NCBI GenBank assembly: GCA_014773175.1
Contig: VXCM01000134.1
Coordinates: 119,494 to 183,493, forward strand
Origin: Lucifuga dentata
Lineage: Eukaryota > Chordata > Actinopteri > Ophidiiformes > Bythitidae
Reading direction: 5' to 3'
DNA: 64,000 nt
The position numbers and the translations under genes were made by a program. Below are positions 50,534 through 61,816 of the stretch, piece by piece (the stretch's first letter is position 1; the number at the start of each line of letters is the position of its first letter). The notes below the pieces were generated by a model. That model did no database searches. It was not told the origin of the DNA and saw only the letters and a list, made by a program, of their open reading frames with translations.

Positions 50534-50564
<31 letters not shown>

Positions 50565-50599
50565 GGCAGAATTAGATATTAGCATTGGATANACGCACG

Positions 50600-50630
<31 letters not shown>

Positions 50631-51381
50631 GGCAGAATTAGATATTAGCATTGGATAAGTAGCTCAGCTGCTGACATTAAGCTGTATTAATTTGGTGCCC
50701 TTTACCACCGTAATTAGCCCCCCATATGGAAGGGAGAGAGATGAAGAAATGAAGATGAGAGAGAGAGAGAGAAAGATTGGAGAAGGGAACATAACCTTTT
50801 CTACCTCTCACCACCATTTTCCTAATTAGTGACCACACATAGCTCAGCTTCACATTAGTATCTCCATCTCCTCTCCACCTATCTCGTCCGATTCTTCTCT
50901 CCGTCTCTCCTTTCCCTCCACCTTTGGCTTTTTCCCCTCTTCTCCTGTCTTCCTGCTACTTCTCAGACTGTTTCGTCCGTCCCACCACCTCTCTCTCACA
51001 CTCTGCCCCCCCTCCCCTCCTCTGTCACTGCCCACTTCATCATCCTTATACCTCTTCTTTCCACTCATCACGGTCTTCTCTCTAAAGGTCAGTAAAATAA
51101 AACTAGAAGGCAATCAAAGCTAGCACATCCACCAAAGTCAGACTTTTACTAAATTACCTCAAAATCCAATTTGTGAAAAAGACCCATTGTACAGTGCTGT
51201 GTGTCCAAATTGCTAAACCTGAATGGCGAGTGTTTTTTCTCATTGAATGGTTTAAACAGAGATGTGAAGAAAACAATCTGTACACCTGTATTCTGCTGGT
51301 GGGTCAGCCTTGGTTACAGCAATCTTCCATGAATCTCCCACTCTAATGCTGTCTCTCTGTCTCACACACACACACACACAN

Positions 51382-51431
<50 letters not shown>

Positions 51432-51566
51432 CATAGGCCCCAGGGCTCATTGTAAAGCTGCTGACTGGGCAGGGCAAGGCGGAAACAGAGAGAGGAAAAC
51501 TGTTCAATTATGGAAAGAGCTCTGGGTATAAATCTACCTCTGTCAGCCTAAATAATGACTACTGAC

Positions 51567-51606
<40 letters not shown>

Positions 51607-53856
51607 ACAGAGAGCGCGTGAGTGTGCGTTGCTGCCACATGACATGATATGTGTGCCCGTGTGTGGGGATTTCCTTCACTTAATGACAAAGTGATTGACT
51701 GATTGAATATAAGTGTGTGTGGGTGGGTGTGGCTGCGGCTGTGAAGGTGTTTTCTTGATAGCAGAGACCGTGAGCAATAGTTAAGGACTGCCTGCCTTCA
51801 CAGCTATTCACTGTGGGTATAGTTTCCACCCACAGCTGGAACTATGAGCTACATATGGGAGGAGTCCTGTGAGAGAAAATGAGTTTGTGGCAGGAATCTT
51901 GTTGGACGTTAAATATCCCAGAGTAATTTCAAGTGTGGTTGCAACACAAACGGGGCTGTTAAATGTTAAATTATAGCATCTGATGAGAAGTGGTGGCTGG
52001 AAACATAAGAGCTTGTGGGAAGCAAATCATTGGCAGTGATCTGAATGGCAAATCAGACAGCTATACTTACCAAAAATAAAGGTTTGATTTGTATGCGGTT
52101 TAAACTAACACGCTAATTAAGACTCCATCTTTAGTATATTATTAAGTGTGAAAACTCTTTAGATGCTAAATAGCTAATTAGCCCTTTTTACAGAAAACTG
52201 CCAATAATATGTGGCCTTAAGGTAAGAGCTGCACCGGACCAAAGATTTGAATGTGTTGTAGATGAAGAAAGAGAAAAAAGCAGATGACTGTAGTTAAAAA
52301 AAATCACCAGTAAAAGCTTAAAGTGCAGCTGGAAGTGTAGCTATCTGCACTTTACAGCTGAAATACTGGAAACAAAAAATGTTGACAGTGAACTGCTTGT
52401 TAGCTCATTATGCAGCAAAGCACAACAAAGAATATGACTGTAACTGTAGCCTTTAAATGTAAAGCCAAGTACGACAACAACTGAGATGATAAAAAGAAGC
52501 TGCTGGCGGTGAATACCAAACTAGACCACTGGACGTCAATAAGCTGCAAAGGAAATGAGTTTAAGCAAAGTACGTCATTACTGCTCTGCAAGACGGGGAG
52601 CTTCTATATCCCCAAGCAGGAATGTGTTAACACGAATATGACTAATTTCAAGGCTCAATCAGTAGTTTGGGGTCATTTCAATTACAGCTACATTTAAAGG
52701 CTGTTTTCACACCTAATTTGTTTTTAGCGTTTGTTCTGGAACCTGGAGCATTTCCCCCTTAAAGGACCATACCATCCATTTTGCATGTTTGAGCCTAATA
52801 TATTCAATTTTCATACGCATAACTTTACTAACAATCATTTCCTAAAGCATACAACTAGAACAGTGAATTAAAAAATTTTTTCCTACCTTCCAGACCTCCA
52901 TTAGTTTCAGTTCATTCTGGTACGCTATTAATATCGACTTGTTGATACTTGAAACGTTCTTGGGCTAGGTAATCTGTCATCGTGAACAAGACGTGTATTC
53001 AGGGTTTTTTTCGAAGTTTCGTAATTTTAGCTTTTAAGCGCAATAAAAAGCGCAGACTGAATGTATGCCTCCACCGGGGAATATAGTCCCAAAGAAAGAC
53101 CTGCATTTCTCAAAAAAATTTTAATGACCATGACTTCATTTTGCATAACTATTAGCAGGTGAAACACCAATTTTTAAGGTGGGTGTATCGCTTGAATATT
53201 TGATTTTGAAAGATGAAGAGAATTTACAAAATATCAGGAAAGCTGAAATACAGTTTTATCTTTTGAGAAATGGTTGTCAGTAACCTTACGTGTATGAAAA
53301 TTTAATATATTAGGCTCAAACATGCAAAATGGGTGGTATGGTCCTTTAAATTCGGTTCATTTGGGCTTATGTGAACACAGTAATCGCACTCGGGTCACCG
53401 AGCTATAGTGTTGTTTCCGTCCATGTATACATCTTACTCGTCTTATTGCTTTAATCACAGTACACACAAGTAATGGGAGTGTAGCATGCATGTAAATGTG
53501 CTGACATTTTGTAGCACCAGAATATAAAAATAACAGATTTTGCTGTGTTAATGTGTTAGTCTTTGTATTAAATGACCAGTCTGTCAATTTAAGAGTAAAA
53601 TCAGTTTACAATCTTGTTTTGAATTTGGTGGTGGGGTAGGTATTTTGTTTCTGATTGGATGACTGAGTATCCTTTTAACTATCAAAGGTGGATGGAGACA
53701 GAAAGTGACAATGGACAAAATGGTGGAATAGAGAGGAAGGTAATGTCATTGGAAAATGGTGAAAGGAGATGAAGAAGCACATCTAAGAAACACTGTGAAG
53801 AAGAGGGGGAGCTAGGCTAAATATTTATACTGAGAAAAGACAGGCTTTCTCACAGC

Positions 53857-53914
<58 letters not shown>

Positions 53915-56900
53915 TGGTGAACCTGTGCCTGGTGCTAAGTGTTTCCATGTGCGATACCACAAACATCTAGAGAAAGTAGGGATGAACTCCTCCAGAAGTG
54001 AACAAAACATAACTGTATATAGTTCAAACTAACATTAGAATTTTTTGGTGTGTATGTGTGTGTGTGTGTGCTTGACATCTCAGGCGGGCGAAGCACAAAC
54101 AAACTTGTAACTTGTAAGGAATCAAATAAACAAACCGAGAGCCATGTGTGCTTGTCAGCCACCGGTGAACACACTGTCAGTGTCCTGCAAAAACTTTAGA
54201 CGCTGAGATATAAATAGCGTCTGTTTCCATATTAACACCTGTGTGTTTGCTAGATTTACAGTACCTGCTCCGCGGTTTGGCTTCGCTTTAAACATTTGCT
54301 GCTTGTGGAAGAGAATATCAGCTTTCCAAAACGGTAAAAACAGAAATAAAAAAGGGGGCGCAGGAGCCTTGGCAGGAGATTCAGCTAATTCCATTCTTTT
54401 GATGAGGAGGGGATTGAAGGCGGGGTGTGTCTGGGGGTGGAGGTGGAGAGGGTAATGCAGGAGCTAGTATTCCCACACACTACTTCCCTCTGATATTTTC
54501 CATTCCCTCTCGTGTTCATAGCTCTCAGATAAGAGAGCAGGGTCAGTTGCATGAATGTAATCTGGCTGTTTAAAACTGCTGTGTTGCTCAAACTCTGCAG
54601 TGCATTACGGTTATGCTTTATGGTTATATGAAGTTACACAATAACAAATAATAAAATCTGATAAATTCTTGCAGTTGCTTTAATCTTGGAATACTGTGCC
54701 AATTTTCTAACACGCTAAAACTGTTTTTCAGGATGTAGACTCACGACTCGATTGCTTTCCCTTTAAAATATACAATAAATGTAGCTTTACTTTTTTAAAA
54801 ATATTTAATCTGATTATCAGTTTGTGGTAAATGAGGTGTTTTTAATTATCTGTAATTTCTGATGTGAGAGGAGTAAGAAACGGTGGAAGAGGAGCAGGAG
54901 AAGGTATGTGGGAGTAACTAAGACCACATCGCACCAATCGCATGAAAGTATGTGGAATCGAGCCATGGCTCACATGTGAAAGCTATCAGCAACGTTGGAA
55001 GTGGAAAACGCACACAGACACACACACACACACAAACACACGCTTGGCCACACTTGGACTCGATCGGTTGGAAACCTGGACCAGTGAAATACCTCAACAA
55101 TGTTCTAGTACAAGAACACAAAACAAAATTCCCTTCAGGGTACCAAACTGAATTTTCAGGGAAAGTGGCCTTGGACAAAATTTAAAATTGTGAAAACACT
55201 GTACTTTAAGGCTATCATGGGTGAAAGATAAGAGTTGTGTTGAAATCTTGGTTCTATATCGCAGCATCGCAATATGAGACGTCCACTGACAGTTTAGTGT
55301 TCTTGCGGCCAAAGACACCCTACAGTATATCTTGCAATTTGAACGCTGCTACAACCCACATCTACAGGTGGATGACAAATTGATGACACATTTCTGCCTG
55401 ACTCAGATTATGAGTAAGATTTTATCTCACATCTCATGTGACACGCAAAGAATTTATAAGATCACTATTGGCTTTACACACTCAAGATCAAAGTTTCTCA
55501 GTGTTGGTGTCTATTTCCCTCAGTGTTCTAGTCTACAAAGATGAAAAGCTAAGCATTTATTTATACAGTAAAGTACAAACCTTTTGTCTTTGCGCCAAAC
55601 AGGTGGTGTGTGTGTGTGTGTGTGTTTGTGTTTTTATGTGTGCATGTGTCTGTGTCTGTATGTGTCTACCTTCCTGCCAACAACTAGGTGTGGACTGAGA
55701 GATGAGAGCATAGCAGATGTTCTGACAGCACAATCGTTTAAAAAGTGAACAAAACTGGCAGCGTGGGCATGCTCTCGACTCACATCACATCGTCAGGGTT
55801 ACGGGACCTAAATTACATGTTGCCTCCATAGTTTGCGTGGATGATTAAAATGAGTCCTGCAGCAATATTTTGGCTTTTGTTTCTGTTTTCTCATGGAGGG
55901 TTTGGAGCAATAATGAGATTCTAAATTACAGTATTGTGTGCCCTGGAAGAACTCTGCAACCATAATTTGGGATTTCTTCACTGTAATTGGGTGCTGAGAT
56001 TGTCAAGCATGTGTGGAAATTGTTTTACAGCCCTGAGGCCAGGTCAGTGTGCTTCAGTGTAAAACATGTAAACAGCATGGGGTGCTGACAGAAAAAAACA
56101 TTCTCTTTCTGTTTGTTAAAGGCTGACTTTGTTTTTTGTTTGTTTGTTTTGATTGTGTAAGTTATGACTGACATATTGTTTTTGTTTTAATGACTGCATA
56201 ATGAGTAAATGGGAAAAACATATAGCCTCTTAATCTGGAATTTAAAGAACCATACCATCCATTTAGCATGTTTGAGCCTAATATATTCAATTTTCATACA
56301 CATACGGATACTGACAATCATTTTCCAAAGAATAAAACCATATTTCAGCTTTTCTGATATTTTGCAAAATCTCTTAATCTTTCAAAATCAAATATTCAAG
56401 CGATACACCCACCTTAAAAATCATTGTTTCACCTGCTAATAGTTATTACCTTTTATTGTACGTTAAACGCTAAAATTACGAAAATTCAAAAAAAAACCCT
56501 GAATATCTGTGTTGTTCACCATGATGGATTATCTATCCCAAGAACGTTTCAAGTATCAACAAGTTGATCTTAATTGCATTCTAAAATGAACTGAAATCAA
56601 TAGCGGTGTGGAAGGTAGGAAAAATTTTTTTAACTCACCTTTCCAGTAGTATGTTTCGGGAAATGATTGTCAGTAACCTTACATGGAGGAAAATTGATGC
56701 AAAATGGCTGGTATGGTCCTTTTATTCCTCGTGGTGGAGCTAACTGACCATCAGGAGAAAAGACAAGATGTCACGTAAACTCAACGTGATGTTTGTACCA
56801 CTGAAATATAAATTTTGTATTTTTAGCTGTGCTGTAAATAATATGTGCATTTTATTCAGTAATCTTTATTATTGTGACTGAGACTGTTAATAGCTTTATG

Positions 56901-58202
56901 TATATCATTTGCTAAAAACAAACACTTCCTTGGTGGCTTATGTAAAATTTTAAAGAGATGCCATTTGGCTGTTCTTGGTGATTTAACAGTGCGGTTGTTA
57001 TGCACACGATTGTATCTGTAAGAAAAATGGGTACAAGGTAGACACACCAGACACACACACACACACATATGCACAAAACCAGTGTACAGGAAAGGAAAGG
57101 ATTATTAAACTAGACTGTGAGAGAAAAGAATTTAGCCTATAGGGAGAGTGAAAGGTGCTTTAATTTCTCTTTGTATCTTCACTCCTATTTGTAGATACAT
57201 GTGTGTGTCCTTGCTGATATGTGTGTCTTGAGTTTACAGAAGAGATCCACTAGAGGTAACTGTGTGTGCATTGTTGTGTACCTGTGCCTGTGTGTAAACA
57301 GCTGTGGTCAGTGGACTGAAGATGATGCAGTCTGTTGAATATTTTATCTCCCTTTACAACGTGCTAGCATACATGCATACACACACACACCTACACATGC
57401 AGACAACGCAGAGAAACAAACAAGGGCTATGTTACGTTCCATCAGACGAGTTTCTTGTTTTACTGTTTTCGTTTATAGCACTAGCAAAATTACGACTGAT
57501 GTTTTTCATCGTAACATCACTTAGCACGGCGGCAATTAAAACCCAAATTAACTGAAATTTAACAAAGTCAGCTCGATCAAAAGCAGAACGGAATGACTTA
57601 GAATGAAGAATTAGAATGACCTGTGTGTGATTTTTGGGCTGTAACAGCAGCAGTAGCTGTGGTGTTCATGTAAAGTGGGAATGAAAAACACTGTCATCAT
57701 GTCTAATGCATGGATTACATCCAGAAGGCAAAACATCTGGCATGCAGACCAGCAGACTGCCACTGAAACAGTAACAGCCAAGTAATGCTGATCCCTGCTG
57801 GGATCACGGCTATGATGGCTGTTGTGCATGATGTCACATGAACAGCATCACACACACAAAACATTGTTATGCTGAGTGTCTGAGCTTTATGAACCTTATT
57901 CTGACATGTTTTGGGGGAAAATAATGTATCAATAGTGCCAACAAAAGTTTCAATAGGTTTTTTATATTCACCACTGAGTGCTAAAAAATGTCTATATTAT
58001 TGGATCTTCCATGTTATTAACAGTCATTTCCTAACTACGGTAGTTTCTTTCAAACTTTACTGATATCAAGACCTGAAACAAAATATTAATGCACTAATCG
58101 TGACCTGAGTTAATAGAACAGGCTGTCCCTTCACTCCTCATCATCAAAACATTCAGACTGGACCTGATACAAGTAGGATATACTGCTCCCAGGGCTGGCT
58201 GG

Positions 58203-58249
<47 letters not shown>

Positions 58250-59195
58250 GGCCCACATCAGTTGCAGCCAACAGCCCACTTCCTGTCCACGGGGAGCAGG
58301 TACGTGTCATTTCCTGTTCTTGTCTCCACCCTTCATATGTCAAAACCTACCTAGAGCACTAAGATGTGATGAAGATGGCACATATAGGAGAACCAAGGAG
58401 AGGAGAGGAGATTGGCCAAAATAATGGCGTTTCAAAGAGTTGTGTAAGTGAGGTGCAATTACTATTTTAAGTGCAAATACATTATTTCCAACATAATGAG
58501 GATTGTATTTAGGCCCTGATCCTTTGTAAAATATGATCAAATATTCAGCTTTCACATCCACGGTGACAAAGTTTCTGTTTGTATTTGGGTTACTGGAGAA
58601 TTTATGCTGCACATCATTAATGCTCAAGTAAAGATGGAGATTCGTTTGGTTAAGAATTGACATTAATGAGCAACTGATGGTTATTTGCCTGCTGCTGCTA
58701 ACAAGCTCAACAACACGAAACTATTACAATAAATGTCACATAAATGGTACATGCTAAGCTCACCAAACATAGACGCTAATGCTCTGCATGCATCACTCTT
58801 GATATTGTTCACGCTACACAACCAACTTTTCACACCAGTTTTACAGAAAACTACCGAGAGTGAAATGTTTCAAATGGACCATGAGGTATTTGAGAAAGCA
58901 AAGCAGAAAGGTTTTTTGCAGCATTGACAGAATAGCGCTAGAGAATGTTGGAGAAAATAACAGTGACAGATTGATCACGGATTCCAAAATTTAGCGGACG
59001 ACATATTGCACCTAATCCCTCACTACACACCAGCCACATTTTACTCACACAGTGCAGTACAGCTACACAGCTGGCCATTATTAGTGAAAGTCTCATGACC
59101 TAGACATGTTAATCTCTGTCCAGACATGATGAAATACCTCCTATAGAGCAAAATCATTAACTTCCTGTACAGACTGTATGTAAGCAAGTTTGTAT

Positions 59196-59236
<41 letters not shown>

Positions 59237-59260
59237 TATAGTATACAGNCAAGTTTGTAT

Positions 59261-59301
<41 letters not shown>

Positions 59302-59765
59302 TATAGTATACAGTATATAAACCTACAGTATGTGTGTATCAGGGTCGGATTTGGATCCTAATTTTTACCGGGACTAAAAGGTGTCTGGGGGGGGGGNGGG
59401 GGGGGGGGGGGATGGCCAGACATAAATGCCAATGATGCTGGAGGTGGGGCGAATAAGTCCGTGATTGTCTGCTGTTTCTCCGCGCCAAGAAAATTATGAA
59501 AGAAATGTTTGCTTAGTTTAAGTTAATTTTAATTAATATTATATTGTGCAGTGCAAGGCCAGCAGCCGGCCCACTGATGGCTGCAGCCCACCGGGGAAAG
59601 CCCCGCCTCTCCCGATGGCCAGTCCGACCCTGGTGTGTTTCTTACATTAGATTCANCGGGGAAAGCCCCGCCTCTCCCGATGGCCAGTCCGACCCTGGTG
59701 TGTTTCTTACATTAGATTCACATAACAAGACATGAAGGTGAGACAATGCTAATGCTCAGATTAAC

Positions 59766-59802
<37 letters not shown>

Positions 59803-59831
59803 TTAAAATTGCAGATGTCAGAGATTNTAAC

Positions 59832-59868
<37 letters not shown>

Positions 59869-61751
59869 TTAAAATTGCAGATGTCAGAGATTAATCCTGT
59901 GAGCTAAACTGCACGTTTTATTTGTGATGATGGTTGTAGATTATATAATGTACACAGAAGTATAATAACAATCGTGAATGATGTACTGTGTGTGGTTTGG
60001 AAAACATTTGCTCTTGGTAAGAGTTGGCAGAGTTGGCAGATAATTCGTCTTAATTTTAACGATTGAAAATATTCTACAAAAGTGTGTTAATGTGTTTTTG
60101 GTGTGTATTTGTATGCAATATGAACAAATGCACATGCCTATGACTTCTCTGTGTGTGCTTGCATGCATGTACAGTTTGCAGTATAGGCGTGTGCTTTTGT
60201 ATGTATTTCTGTATGGGAGTGTGTGTAGTGTCATCTTAAATTCATGGTTGTCCTTACCAGGCAGGTCACAGCCCAGTACCTCCATCCTCATGCCTATCCC
60301 AGCAGGTGACCACCTCTCCGGAAAGACTCGGATGTACTGAGCCACTATCTCATCAAACCTTCTCACCTCTGGAGTATCATAATGGCTGTTCCCTTCAAAA
60401 ATCTAAGAGGAGGGAGGCAAAGACAGGAAGCAGAGGTGAACATTTACATGTGCTGAGGATGTGGTGTAATTAGCGCTCTGTCGTAAAAGCAGGGTGAAGA
60501 TTTTTAATGTCGTTACCTTCATTTGCTGTGTTTTTGGGGGCAGCACTTAAAGTGTTCAAGCACAGAAGTTTAAGTGGTCGATGCTGATTTACTGACAGAC
60601 TGATAGTGAAGTGTCCATGGTGACCACGCTTCCCCTGATAAAGGATGTTTTGGATTCTTCCAAATATTTCAGCCAGAGGCGATATAACATATAATAACAC
60701 TTTTAGTTTGGTAAAACAACAGTATCTTACCATATTGGTTAATAGTACAAAGAATAACCTCTTCTTCTACTATGAAGGATATTTTTCTGCTAATGTTTGC
60801 CATCTTTGGAAAAGTTTTGCTTTTCACTCTGCTGGAAGACAGTTGCCCTTTTTACTGTAACCCATCAAGATGCTGGGTCGCCCAGTGCTGACGTCTAGGA
60901 ATGTGTGTTACAAACACCATCATCTTGTCCTCGAGCTATTTGGAAAGCATTTTGAGACAGCAAGTACTGCGCTTTCCTCTGTGTTTGTTTGACTTCTGTG
61001 GCTTCTGTCAGAGTTAGAGTGCTGGTACCCCGTTCAGTGATGAAAACCATAACACAGAAAACAAGAGGAAGATGCAAACTCAGCAGAGGCAGGCAAAGTT
61101 TTGCGTTCACTTCTCTTTACATGCTGTTACAGGTATGTGAACTGAGCAACGACGATGCCAATTTGCATCATTGTGCTGCATGTGCATAAAATAACAATGA
61201 AGAATGAGTTTGATTTAAAAAAATATGTATTTTAGGCTGCTTGCTGTCTTCAGTAAAGACACAAGATTGATTACAAATGAAATCTGACTGAACGCTGAGC
61301 CTTTGTGGGTTGAATAAATTGTATTTTCTGTCTTCCAATGAAAAACTTGATGATGAATTTCCCAGGACAGTCATTTAAAAAGGCAGGCAGATGGGAGAGA
61401 AGAGAATTTCACCATCAGGAGAGAAGCCAGACACTCAGTAGTGCTGTTAAGCCTTTTTAAGACACAGGCTCAGAAGAGCAGAGTTTAAAACGCTCTGTCT
61501 CACTATGAGTCGGACTGCCGGCAGTGCTGAGTGGTGATACAGGAAAGACATTTTTAATTAACACCCATGAGAAAGACGGAGAGGCTGAGTGAATGAACAG
61601 AAGAGAGACAGAGAGAAGCAGGGAGAGAGGGTGGAATTGGGAAAAGACAGAAACACAGAATGAGGAGTGAGGTGATTAAATTAAATTACTATCTGAGCTG
61701 AGGCTGTAGTAAAATGCCTTTTTGCCTGAAATGATGATGGTGAGGGGCAAA

Positions 61752-61816
<65 letters not shown>

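Larger units (their letters stand above)
47923..60257 (-). other. nrp2 intron between b2 and linker exons, repeat-rich
   Basis: This 12.3-kb intron holds three copies of the TTAA-flanked element (48320-48893, 52763-53345, 56246-56720), a hAT-like element (59340-59632) and many CA, GA and CT microsatellites. No exon was found in it. Confidence 0.8.

Noticed and set aside
50501..50631. Regularly spaced direct repeats suggestive of a CRISPR-like array
   Set aside because: They are simple dinucleotide repeats doubled around an N. There are no spacers, and the genome is vertebrate.
60092..60340. 82-codon plus-strand frame
   Set aside because: It partly overlaps the b2 exon in antisense and is the mirror of real coding sequence.
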